Shown piece after piece: positions 43,525 to 55,210 of a stretch of 64,000 bases of DNA (positions are counted from its first letter, which is position 1; every line of letters starts with the position of its first letter). The notes beneath the pieces are model-generated. The model saw only the letters and a program-made list of their open reading frames with translations. It ran no database searches and had not been told where the DNA came from. The translations under genes were made by a program, and so were the position numbers. Source of the stretch: Nemertoderma westbladi (taxonomy: Eukaryota > Xenacoelomorpha > Nemertodermatida > Nemertodermatidae); contig JAUCBJ010007050.1 in the NCBI GenBank assembly GCA_032718475.1, positions 16,011 to 80,010 on the forward strand, in the 5' to 3' direction.

Positions 43525-45710
43525 CAACATATGGAGTGGGTGTGTGACTCTATTATTTTATATTATATTATTATTTTTATATTTATGTATGTATTACTAT
43601 GTAATTTTATTATAATCGTTTTATTTAATTTAGTAGAATATTATTTAGCGATTATTTTGTAGAATAGTGCAATATATTCGTGTTTATTACGTACGTAATT
43701 ACTTATATTATATTTAGTGCGACGGCGAGAAATAATTATTTTTCTCTTTCCTTACTGCTCGTATTCTATTATAAATACGTAACTACAGTAAGATGAAATG
43801 TCCGTACTTATTAAAGTACAATAAAGCCACTACTATATTTAAGTATTATTGGTAGGCAGAGTATTAGGAATGCAAAGTTCAGATCCTCGTGTCTCGGCTA
43901 AACCAAGCTCTGGGTAGACCTTGGAAACGACTTGCCTCTTCACACTGACATTGCTTCGTGCGATATTGCTCTCATACCGTATATTAAATAATACATATAG
44001 TAGCGTGATGTCCCTTTAACAGTAGCGTATAACGCAAAATAAATCTGTTAAACCCTTTGACCATCTGTAATTCTAGTCGATTAAGATATCGTGGCACCCA
44101 CCGATATACTTGAAAGACAAATTATAGAATCAGTGGTTAACGTCCCCAGACAAGTTCTGGAATAAATCGGTGCCCATCTCAAATATTAATTAGTTAATAT
44201 TTACAAATCAAATAAGTCAAAATCTGTAAAATCCAGATCCTTCAACAATTCTAGTCAATTAAGATATCGTAGCATTTACCGATATTCTTAAAGAGACAAT
44301 TTCTTAGAATTAAGGATCTTGTGTCCCTAGACATGTTCTAGAATCAAAATATGTCCATTTAATTATCAAATAATAAAATTTCAGGGAATAAATTTAAATT
44401 CATGCCTTTTAATGAATTTAATAAATTGCCATTTTACGCAATTTATAAAGTTCCCAAAATTCCATTAATTAATAGATCAAGGGAGCGGAGATTTATCTTA
44501 TCATGCGTATGAGAGTGTGAAAGTCTCCCAAACATAGTTAATAGCCGATAAAATTCTTAAAGTCATGTATAAACAGGACATTGACTATTAAAGAATTCCT
44601 ATTAAATAACATCCCAGATCTGTATGCATTGGAATCACCCTAACTCTACCGCTAGCTTTGCATAATGTCACCATAGCAACAACCACGCTAGAATTAGAAT
44701 TGAGTTAAACTAACAATAGAAAGCTTGTCCCATTGAATAACATAGGGAATAAATCGCGCACTACTAGTATCCAAGGATACATAATAATACAGTGACATTC
44801 TGGAAGGCATTGACTAACGGACAAATGGCCCGAATGTGTGTAGTTGTGACCAGTTGTGTGGTATTTGTGAGTTTATAGGTGAATGTTACTGCTAAAGTGT
44901 GTTTACAGTAGCTAGTCGCAATCGTAAAATAACCTAACTCTCCAAGGAATACCTGAAGTACATCTAAGCCTTTGGGACGGACAGTGGAGTGACTTGTGTC
45001 GGTTATCGTTGTAGTTGTACGGCTACGTCGTTGGCGAAAGTACAGCTACAGCGGTACATCGGCGCTGAGAATCTCTTACTGTCCTTCTTACCCTACCAGA
45101 CGTGCGTCTTTGGTATTATTACGATAAATGCCCTAGACCCAACTAATAAACGGAAAGACATAAACATCCACGTAAACCTAAACTTGTTGACGTATCACCT
45201 ATGCTCACTCGGCTCGAACGATCCTGGAGTAAACCTACGATCAGAGTCCCGGAATACTCGGTCAAACCTCCTCATTCCTTAGTTGGACCTCAGACCTGCG
45301 ATCTTGGTGGTGTCGCGGATCCTCGCGGACTGTATTCACTGTTCAAAGATCTAGTGCTACCTTAACAATTAATCGGTAACACTCCGACAGTGATTTCTAG
45401 CTAGCCGCCCATCTTACCTAGCCGGATTGTGACGCGGACACCTAATATCACTATCCAACCGTATGGTCGTCCACGTTTAACGCGATACAACCCCTCATCA
45501 AGGGGAAGGAGAGCGTTGTACGAAACGAGTTAAACGCTATTTTATAAAGATCAAAAAGGAAACCTGCGTTTGTTCAGATAAACGTAAGTTATAACAGTGA
45601 GTCCAATCGATAAACGAATTGGCCTTATCTCAATTCGATTGGGAAATCCAGAATCTCTAAGAAGTTATCGAACTTGGACGATCCTATTCTCTGCGAGAGT
45701 TTTTGGATGA
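43525..45710 (+). other. unit A spacer, AATAAA at 43,820
   Basis: AT-rich 3' region conserved with 52,134-53,640 of unit B, including AATAAA (43,820-43,825) and three GATATCG-containing degenerate repeats near 44,080-44,290. From about 45,085 it departs from unit B and holds a 97-codon frame (44,989-45,282) without recognised motif. Confidence 0.5.
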
Positions 45711-45926
45711 ACGTATCCAGCTACGAGCGGAGGAAAATCAGCTCGAGGAGAAGCATATCGAAACGGCAGATACCTCGACCACAATCCTACACCTTCTGAT
45801 GCAATCATATTGCACCCTTCACCCAGGAGTTATGGCCCTCCTAGTAAAGTGGCTCCCCCCAAAGAGAAAAAGACTCTTGCTAGCCTCAAAAAACTGCGTA
45901 AACGCCGTCCGCGCAAGAAAGACTAA
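45711..45926 (+). pseudogene. unit A remnant of the second gene (C-terminus)
   Basis: The frame PTPSDAIILHPSPRSYG through KKTLASLKKLRKRRPRKKD ends with TAA 45,924-45,926 and matches the basic C-terminus of the 53.8-55.2 kb gene in unit B. An in-frame TGA stands at 45,708-45,710, and the upstream domains, including the zinc knuckles, are replaced by unrelated sequence. Confidence 0.75.
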
Positions 45927-47262
45927 CTGTTTAGAGTATCTTTATGTTTTAGAAACTGTGATTTTTATATTTTATAGACTGAAAATCCCATTTTCTGGGA
46001 GCGGTGTAAAAGCCTTTGCTGAATTGCCCCGTTATTTTTATTATCTTTTACATTAAAATACTCTGTAGTTGATTTAATAAGTGTAAGAGACCGTATTATT
46101 GCTGTATCGGTGTTTTTAGAGGATCTAAGACCTATTTCCTCCGTATGTGTACTGTGAAAGGCATATTTTATGATTCTATGGCAATTCGTGACGCAAAGGG
46201 GTGATAGCTACTCTTGAACAGTAGTTACTATGACTACGGTTAACAGCTGACATTCATACGTGTTGATTTCCTTTGTTCTACGGCGTCTCTCAGTTCAGTC
46301 AGCCAATGAGAGCGTTTTTGTGGCTCCTTGTACAGAAAATTTCCGAGAAATGACGCAATGCCTATGTGCAGTGTTTACATTCAGTCTTGAGCCAAAGAAA
46401 GAACGGCTTGGAAGTATTTTGTGCTTTACTGTTTTAGTCGTACACTAGTAGGTTTAATTATAAAGGGCATATATCCTTTAACTGCAATTTAACATACCTA
46501 ACGACTACCTGACTCATGGAATCACTGCTAACTGATCATACATACTGACTGCTGAAACATTGCAAACTCATAACAATCAGTGTTCAGTTGTTGTTTTATA
46601 CTGCTATTTGTTGTCGGTTATTCATTATATTTGTTGATGAATTATTATATTGGAATAACGAGAAATAACCCCGACACCCAATATTCTTGATATACCGAAG
46701 GTAAGAGAGAAAGGTTACAGATAAACGATTGTGACTTATGTTAAAGTGGTTTGAAGTGAATCTAATGTTATTTGATAGACCCTACATGAGTCAGTCTGTG
46801 TTCCTTTTATATGTGACTAAAATCAGTGAAGATCGGCAGATTAGTGTGCAGTATTGTGCAGCATTGTGTATGAGTGAGTCTGTTAAAGAAGCATTCCTAA
46901 AGAATGCGCCATATATGTGAATTATAATTAAGCCATATCGTTGTGAGTAGTTTAAGTCATAACTCTGTTTATGTAGATAAAGTGCCACGTCCTAAAGGAA
47001 CTGTTAATATTCCCGAAGGTAAATAATATTGTCAGAGATTATATAATACTGTCAGTCGAATAATACATTAGGCTTACATAGCAATAAAATTAAACCGTCG
47101 AACCCAATCTCCCGGGAATATCCAGCGGGTGAATGGTCGCGCACGGATTGGTTTCGACTAGTGTAGTGAATCTAATACTTGTCATAGACTAAAAACTGAT
47201 TTAATATCTAGAAGACATCTTAATTTGGTGGGTTAAACTGCCAAAGGTCTGAAAGCGCGAAC
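45927..47262 (+). other. unit A 3' region
   Basis: Conserved with 55,211-56,465. It contains TTTTCTGGGAGCGGTGTAAA soon after the gene end and a CTCCCGGGAATATCCAGCGG block near its end. No gene is called: the 60-codon frame at 46,738-46,920 has no purifying signature against its unit B counterpart. Confidence 0.5.
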
Positions 47263-47599
47263 ACCCGTATCGTAAGTAATTTGTAGTATTAAGTAACTTA
47301 GGTAAATTAGAATTATTTGTTTTAGTGTCCAACAAATAGCACTTCACTGAGAGCGTACAGCTTCTGTGTAGTGACCCCCCAGAAATAATAACATTTATTT
47401 CAAATATTGACAAAACCCATTTTAAACGGGTATATATATATTATAAATCAACTCAAACGATTTATAAATAGTAGGCCTGCCATACAACAACTAGGTCTCA
47501 ATATCAGTTGGACTACTGCTTAAATAACGGTAATAAAGTAAGTTAAAGTAACTAAGTAACCTTTAAAATTCAGAAATTCAATTATTTAAATAATTGATA

Positions 47600-47869
47600 T
47601 ACCGGTATTCACGATAGGCCTATTATCTTTATTTCTATAAATTTAGGCTGAAATTATACCGGTATTCTGTAATTAATTCTAGTCCAGAATTATACTTATA
47701 TACTATAAGTGTAGGCTGTATACCGGTATTCACGATAGGCCTATTATATATTTATATATATTTGTGTTAAAATTATATACCGGTATTCTGAGACAAACTT
47801 AGTTTACAATACTTATATATATTATAAGTGTATACCGGTATTCTAATATACTGTAATTAATTACCGGTA
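47600..47869 (+). promoter_or_regulatory. six TACCGGTA palindromes in leader B
   Basis: Starts at 47,600, 47,657, 47,721, 47,778, 47,833 and 47,862. The first five are spaced 55-64 bp, close to unit A. Flanking words (GATAGGCCTATTAT) are also conserved. Confidence 0.7.
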
Positions 47870-47949
47870 CTAGGCCAACGGTCATACTGAATTACTAGAC
47901 TTGCTTTGACTGTAACTATAGCAGTAAGCATTCAACTGTATAGCTAAAC

Positions 47950-50900
47950 ATGTCTGACACCCAGCAAAACCTGTCAGACAGTCTAATCGATACAACCATC
48001 TGTGACACAGATAGGAGTGTGGAGCGATTAAGAAAGGGGTTCAGCTCACCTCCTACTGAAAGAAAAGTCATCCCTCCAGTAGTAGTATCAGACCCTAGGC
48101 TAATCCAACACCGTAGGTCTATCATCGGCACTCGGGCCCAAGTCAAACGGAACCAGGAAGCAGCTGTCCAACAGCAGCAACATCCTAGTCAAGAAACTTG
48201 TTCCCAGCGACCCGATAGCTCCAGTAGTTCGGATACTGTAGAGCTGACCCCCGAACGCGGAGCGAAGATGGCGGATACGGTTTATGATGAGCGGCCAACT
48301 TATGAAGAATCAACCGACGCCACTTCTTCTCAAGTGGAAAGCGAAGTGGAAAGCAAAGTGGAAAGCGAATTAACAGCAGCAGAGAAGCCGCGAACTAGAG
48401 ACGCCATTGACATCTATCTGTCAGACTATCAACGCTTCTTAGGTGATGACGAGTTGAGGAGACGACTGGCTGGACTTCGCCCCAATAGTGAAGGAGCCAA
48501 GCTTGTGTTGGACTCAATCGATGCGGAAATGTTAGCTGCAAACCAAGCTAAATTTGATGAAAAACTCCGCCTCGCTAGAGTCCAAGAAGAACAAGTAAAG
48601 AAAAAACGGATAGAGGACCGAAAGGCAGCAGCAGTAACAGCGGCAATGGCAGAAGTAGAAGCAGAAAGAAAGGCAGCGGCGGCAGAAGTAGAAGCAGAAA
48701 GAAAGGCAGCGGCGGCAGAAGCAGAAGTAGAAAGAAAGGCAGCGGCGGCAGAAGCAGAAGCAGAAAGAAAGGCAGCGGCGGCAGAAGCAGAAGCAGAAAG
48801 AAAGGCAGCGGCGGCAGAAGCAGAAGCAGAAAGAAAAGCAGCAAAGGCAGTGGCAGAAGCAGAACGGAGAGCCTCTGAGGAGACTACCCAACTGGAGTTG
48901 GAAAATCTGCAAGAGACGCAAGACAACATAAATAAACAGTTAACTGCTAGTCACATGCAGATGATGAGAAGATCTACTCCCAAACGCCAGGGATACACAT
49001 CATCGGAGGAAAGCGAAACCACCGATCCTGAAGGCGGAGGAAATAGATCTCGTCTAAGCAGGCGTAGAAAAACATCTCACCGTCACAAATTGCCTGATTT
49101 GCCCCCAGCTGTTAGAAGACAACTAGCTAGCACAGACTTAAGTAGTATAGAACCTACAGACCAAATTATTAAGGTCAAAAGACTCCCTACTATAGTTGAT
49201 GAGCCTGAAATAATTAGGCCTGTCGTTCCCAAAGCCACTCCTGTGCTAGAGACCCCTGTACTTCCAGAGCTTAACTCTAAATTCCCTCTACACAGTACTA
49301 CACTGCCTGTACCCGGTAGAACAGTCCATGCGAATATCCCTGTCCTGGACACTGAGAGAGAAATCAAAGATTTGTCTCCTGTCGTCCCGCGTCGGCCCGC
49401 ACAATGTTGGCGACTCCCGCTTCGGCGGTCGAGTGGGTAGAGGAGGGACGGCGGGGGATGAATCTCCTGCTCGGGCAGATGCAGGAGACTGTCCACCAAC
49501 TCAAGGGAACATTAAGGGAAAGTAGGGTAGAATTGCAAGAAGTGCAGCAAAGTATCGCGCTAGAATGCGACAACTTAGTCAATACACAAAAGGGTATACC
49601 AATACCCCCTGTAACATTGTGTCAACCTGTTAGGTCTGAAGTATTACATGCGCAAGGTGTGGAGCCTAGACGCATCTATACTGCTAGTGAAGTAGAAACT
49701 CCTATAACAAACCCTATTAAGGGTGATTATAAACCTGTTGTTAATGATATTCCCTATAGACCTGATAATAATCCGAGAAATTCATATACCGATAATTCGA
49801 TATTAAATAACACGATGGCCCAAGAAAGCTTCACGCGTCAGATGGCTAGAACAGAAGCCCGCCAAGCGGTCAAAGTGGGAGAAATCGTCAAATTCAATGG
49901 AGATGAGATGAAATGGTTACCTTTCAATGAATATTACAAAGATAGCGGAGAGAAACTTAGATTCCTCATCAAGTGCTTGGAAGGACCTCCCAAGTTAATG
50001 GCGTTAAAGTTTATTGGACATCCAGATGGATTAAGACAAGTTTGGGACACATTAAACATCAGGTATGGTAACAAGGATAACATAGCTAAGTATTTGTATG
50101 CAAAATTAGTAGCCCCCCGAAACTTCCTTAGTAGCGGGATTATCGAGTTTTCCGATGAGATTCAGGAGATATGTAGACAATTGGACTGGCTAGGTAAGTC
50201 TCAGGAATATCAGAGTTCCATGGTTATTGGAGCAGTAGTCTCTACTTTACCAAAGGGTGGAGTATGTACACGCTGGGACAAGAAAGTGTTGTATATGAAT
50301 GAGCAGCAACGACGAAGCCCTACCATGGCTGATCTCATGTCCTTCTTAGATAGTGAAGTAAAATTACAACTCATAAAGCAGTCCAGAGAGAAAACATCGG
50401 AAAATAAGGTAAGTGAGAAACCCGTTTCTAGGAGAAGGATAATACCAGTGTGTTATACTGAGGACGGCGAAAGCCAAGCTTCTCAAGAAGAGGACAGCGG
50501 GAAAGACACAGCAAAATCTTACTATGACAACAAGACCTATAAAGACGTAAGTAAATATAAGTCTCGAACCAGTGACAGGAGAGAACAGGTAACAACAACT
50601 CCTCCTACGTCTCCTAAGAGAATTCACGGAAGAAAGCCCGAAGAAAGAACGAGAGTGCATAACGTTACCCAAGGTAAAGTGAGTAACATCAAACCAAAAT
50701 GTGCGCTGTGCGACGGGCCCCACCGTTTGAGTGCGTGTGCTGAATTTCTAAAGAAATCCCTTGTAGACAGACGTGCAGTCATGTGGGATAAGCGGTTATG
50801 CTATAATTGCCTCAGATCAGGACACCAATGGCGAACCTGTTACTCCGACGTAAAGTGTGCAAAGTGTGGCGCGAAACATCACATCTTGTTACACAGTGAG

Positions 50901-52133
50901 TTCGAACGAGACAACCCGAGTCAGGTAAGTGAGCCCGAACTACATGTCCAATTCAGTGATATAAATGACACTGATCAAGAGTCTGAGATGGAAGGATTCT
51001 ATACTGACGAATTCTCCGACGCCAACGAATCCTGTTACCTAATCAATACCGCGGTGTATCGAGCACTTACTTACGAAAAGGACACCGACAATGAGTTTCC
51101 CCCAACTACCTTTGACAGACAACCATCTTGGAAAGCTCCAACTTCCAACGTAGGAATCAGAGAATTTCCTGTAGTGCAGGTAAGAGTTCACGGTCCTACC
51201 AAAAGTTACATAGTGAACGCCCTCCTTGACTCCGGCAGCACAGGAACATTCATCGATCAAGAACTAGCCGAAGATATCTTTGCTGGACAACCCAAATTCC
51301 AAACTAAGTTGAATATGTCCGGAATTATGCAGGTTTGGAAATCTACCATAATGGCAGATTACTATGTAGGTGCGTTGTCCACCCCCCAGGATAAATTAGG
51401 AGCACAAAGTATAAGGTCAGTAAAAATGGTGGCTATAAAGAACTTCGCTACTACCCAAGTAGAACCTTATAACTGGGACGAGGACGAGAGCATCCAACAG
51501 CTTAAGATACCTCGATTCCAGACAGATTATCCTGGAGTGCAAATACTCATCGGCCAAAACGCGCATGAGGCGCTCGAGACATTGGAGAAACGGCCTGCTC
51601 AACCGCAGCCACTACAAACCTATGCGGTAAGAACTAGAGTAGGTTGGTACTTCACTGGCCCTTCCCGTAGAACTCTCAAAGAGAGATTACCTCAACAACA
51701 GGTATACCAAGTAAAGGAATGGGAAGTGGAGAGCAGTGATGTGGACGATACAACTGAAGGAACACCATACTCCTCAGATAATGACGATATTAACTCCAAT
51801 GTAGATCAATGGAGACATTGCCTTGGGACGATTAATCCAGCCGACATCGCTTCCAGAGGAGCAACTCCTCAAGAACTGATAGATACTCCAGGCTGGTTAG
51901 GTGGATCCGACTTCTTAAGTAAAGAAGAAGAAGAATGGCCTCCTCATCTTACCACGGCGGAGATTAGACAGGCCAAGGGAGCGGAGAAAGTAACACAACA
52001 ACTCAATCGCCCAGCTAGTCGTTTATGTTTACTGGAAAGAGACCGAAAACTGTCCGGAAACTATGGAAGGCAAGATACTCTTCCTACGACCACTTCCCTA
52101 ATCCGACAAATATCTAGGGACTCCATAACGTAA
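47950..52133 (+). pseudogene. unit B Gag-protease with in-frame pol remnants
   Basis: Two frames, 47,950-49,440 and 49,404-52,133, are the same gene broken by loss of one T near 49,401 (compare CCCGCTACAACG in A with CCCGCACAATG in B). The coiled coil has seven or so 11-residue KAAAAEAEAER units (33-bp repeat, 48,640-48,860), more regular than in A. DUF1759-like (KFNGDEMKWLPFNEYYKD), zinc motifs (CALCDGPHRLSAC, CYNCLRSGHQWRTC, CAKCGAKHH) and retropepsin (NALLDSGSTGTFIDQE) are all kept. It reads through TYAVRTRVGWYFTGPSRR, without the stop of unit A, into NPADIASRGATPQELIDTPG and on to TAA at 52,131. RT and RNase H are absent; one further segment kept in A is deleted here. Confidence 0.85.
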
Positions 52134-53761
52134 TAACATATGGAGTGGGCGTGTGACTATATCATTTTATATTTGTTTTTATTTTATATTTATGTATGTA
52201 TTATTATGTAATTTTATTATAATCGTTTTCTTTAATTTTATTTAGTAGAATGTTATTTTAGTGATTATTTAGTAGATTAGTGCAATATATTAGTGTTTAT
52301 TACGTACGTAATTACTTATAATATATATTTAGTGCGACGGCGAGAAATAATTATTTTTCTCTTTCCTTACTGTCCGTATCATATTATAAATACGTGACTA
52401 CAGTAAGATGAAATGTCCGTACTTATTAATAGTACAATAAAGCCACTACTATATTCAAGTATTATTGGTAGGCAGAGTATTAGGAATGCAAAGTTCAGAT
52501 CCTCATGTCTCGGCTAAACCAAGCTCTGGGTAGACCTTGGAAACGACTTGCCTCTTCACACTGACATTGCTTCGTGCGATATTGCTCTTCTACCTTATAT
52601 TAAATAATACATATAGTAGCGTGATGTCCCTCTAACAGTAGCGTAAAACGCAAATAAATCTGTTAAACCTTTGACCATCTGTAATTCTAGTCGATTAAGA
52701 TATCGCGGCACCCACCGATATACTTGAAAGACAAATTCTAGAATCAGTGGTTAACGTCCCCAGACAAGTTCTGGAATAAATCGGTGCCCATCTTAAATAT
52801 TAATTTAATATTTATTAAAATCTGTAAAATTCAGATCCTTCAAAATTTCTAGTCAATTAAGATATCGTAGCACTTACCGATACTCTTATAAGACAATTTT
52901 ACAGAATTAAGGATCCTAGGTCCCCAGACATGCTCTGGAATAAAATTGTGTCAATTTTACCATCAAATAATAAAATTCACGGGAATAAATTTAAATTCAT
53001 ATCTTAAATGAATTTCATAAATTGTCATTTGTGCAATTTATAACATTCCCAAAATTCCATTAATTAATAGATCATGGGAGCAGAGATTCATCCTATTGAG
53101 TGTATTAGAGTGCGAGAATCTCCAACATATAGTCAATAGCCGATAAAATTAATAAAATCATACATAAAGAGAATATTGACAATTAAAGAATTACTATTAA
53201 ATAGCATTCCAGATCTGTATGCATGAGAAGTACCCTAATTCTACCGCTAGCTTTCCATAATGTCACCATAGCAACACCCACACTAGAATTAGAAGCAAGT
53301 TAAAAGAACAATAGAAAGCTTGTCCCATTGCCTAGCATAGAGAATGCATAGCACACCGTTACTATCCAAGGATACACAGTAATAACGTGACATTCTGGAA
53401 GGCACTGACTAACGGACAAATGGCCTGTATGTGTACAATTGGTGACAGTTGTGTGGAATTTGTGCGTTTATAGGTGAATGTTGCTGCTAAAGTATGTTTA
53501 CAGTAGCTAGTCGCAATTGTGAAAGTAGCCCAACTCTCCTATAGAAAGAACCTAAAGTGGATTCAAGCCTTTGGGACGGACAGTGGAGTGACTTGTGCCG
53601 GTTATCGTTGTCGTGCTGTTGCTACATGTTGGCGTAAACACCGCGACGACGGTACATCGGCGCTGAGAATCCCACTGTCCGGGGGCAAAGAAAGGTAGGC
53701 AGCGACGCCCGCTCGCCTAAACATAAACTCATTATAATATTAATAAACCCAAATAGCAGAT
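52134..53761 (+). other. unit B spacer
   Basis: The counterpart of the unit A spacer: AT-rich, AATAAA at 52,436-52,441, and GGGACGGACAGTGGAGTGAC near 53,573. TGTTGGCGTAAACACCG near 53,627 could be a primer-site-like TGG block, but no LTR was found to support this. Confidence 0.5.
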
Positions 53762-55210
53762 ATGACGGAGTTGATAGAAGATGATCTTGGTATCAGGGAG
53801 CGATATACTCTACATTTACAAGCATTTGTGGATAGCTTGATACGCGGTGAAGCCGATCCAACCATTACGGAGGACGATGGTCGTTATATCGAACCGCCGA
53901 TGTCCCAAGAGCAACTTACGCGTGAATTGGACTATCGAAAATTCACCGCTCGCTATACGCATCGTAATGGTACGTATATGGACTTCCTAACTACCGGCCA
54001 TCCTATCGATTTACATGATACGGACGATGTAGACACCGAAAGGGAAATGGTTCTATTTAAATATCATACCCAGCGGAGTCGTAACGATAAACCGAGAATA
54101 GATCACGAAAATTCTATTCGTAACAGACTGGGAAGACGAACCAATATGCCTAGAATCTGAGGAGATTCAGCCTATCGCGCCCGGAACAGCGACAACGATT
54201 ACATCCTAGAATGGTATCAAGGTCCACAGTGTCTCACTGCGTACGATTATCGCCATGCCAACTATGTTTCTCGGCAATGTTGTCGGTTATGCGCATCGAG
54301 AGACCATGTTACGCCCATGGACACAAACGTCCGCTGTTCCTATTTCCACAAACAACCGGCGATGGAAATTTATTGCACGTATTGCAGACTCAATAACTTG
54401 CACATTTTTGCGGTTTGCCCTCAATTTATGACTCAATGTCACCATTGTCAACTAAAGGGACACGCCAGTTTCGATTGCCCTTTTAATCACGATTTGGAAA
54501 GCGTAGATGAAATGATCACACTACGTTACATCAGAGCTTGGGAAGCGAACGCTGATTTACATTGTGATTCACGCCATCGCTATTATCCTGGACACGCTTA
54601 CGAAGGAGTTTATGCGTTCCATCCTTATCTATTCGCTTCTGTCGAACAGAAATCACGCATATCGAGTTACGAACTACTGAAGCGCGTCGGAGAATGTATT
54701 TCGGCCAAGTTCGTATGCAAATTTCTCAGGAGTGTTAATCCTAGCGACTTTCATTCATATAACCTAATCAATTTTATCCGTCAGGATCCGGACTATGGAG
54801 ACTTATTTTTTAACTCACACCCCGAGTTACAGGAAGTATATCGACGGCCTTACGAATACCGAGCCCGCGAACGCGAGTTGGAAAGAACCATTAAACCCAG
54901 GAAGTTTCTGACTGCCTATGGTTCACCCACGACTCTCGTTCAGACCACTCGTAAAGGACCCGTAAGAGCGGCCATCCTAAAACACGCTCTAAGGGCCGTT
55001 AGACCCCTCTCCCCCGACGTTGATGTCAACCAACCCGGCACTTCGACCGGCGGATACACCGACCATAATCCTACACCCTCTGATGCAATCATATTGCACC
55101 CTTCACCCAGGAGTTATAGCCCTCCTTGTAAAGTGGCTCGCCCCAAAGAGAAAAAGACTCTGGCTAGCTTTAAAAAACTGCGTAAACGCTGTCCGCGCAA
55201 GAAAGACTAA
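53762..55210 (+). pseudogene. second gene of unit B: paired zinc-knuckle protein, one TGA
   Basis: ATG 53,762 opens 132 codons to TGA 54,158-54,160. The same frame then stays open for 350 codons to TAA 55,208-55,210, so this is one ~480-codon gene with a single stop, perhaps CGA to TGA. The middle has Cys pairs (CCRLCASRDH), then CTYCRLNNLHIFAVC (C-x2-C-x5-H-x4-C) and the canonical CHHCQLKGHASFDC (C-x2-C-x4-H-x4-C) at about residues 213-240. A globular helical region (YIRAWEANADLH through PELQEVYRRPYEYRARERE) follows, and the C-terminus is Pro/Ser-rich, ending very basic (KKLRKRCPRKKD). A nucleic-acid-binding, nucleocapsid-like role is inferred. I do not recognise the family. Confidence 0.7.

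Larger units (their letters stand above)
37829..47262 (+). mobile_element. unit A of a tandem pair of BEL/Pao-derived units
   Basis: Unit A is collinear with unit B (47,263-56,465). The order is a leader with TACCGGTA motifs, a gag-protease-pol-remnant gene, an AT-rich spacer with a poly(A) signal, a GGGACGGACAGTGGAGTGAC block, the end of a second gene, and a conserved 3' region. The end of A abuts the start of B within about 8 bp, and the same two boundaries form the outer edges of the pair. No LTRs or target duplication were found. A is longer in gag, while its second gene is mostly replaced. Confidence 0.75.

Noticed and set aside
46738-46920. Conserved small ORF shared by units A (46,738) and B (55,910)
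   Set aside because: Over 40-odd codons I count about 13 amino-acid-changing and about 6 synonymous differences, so no evidence of protein constraint.
47263-47949. A shared LTR between units A and B
   Set aside because: The segment left of unit A matches only the part after the junction, and the segment right of unit B only the part before it. No copy shows a whole LTR twice around one unit, so a tandem duplication is the simpler reading.
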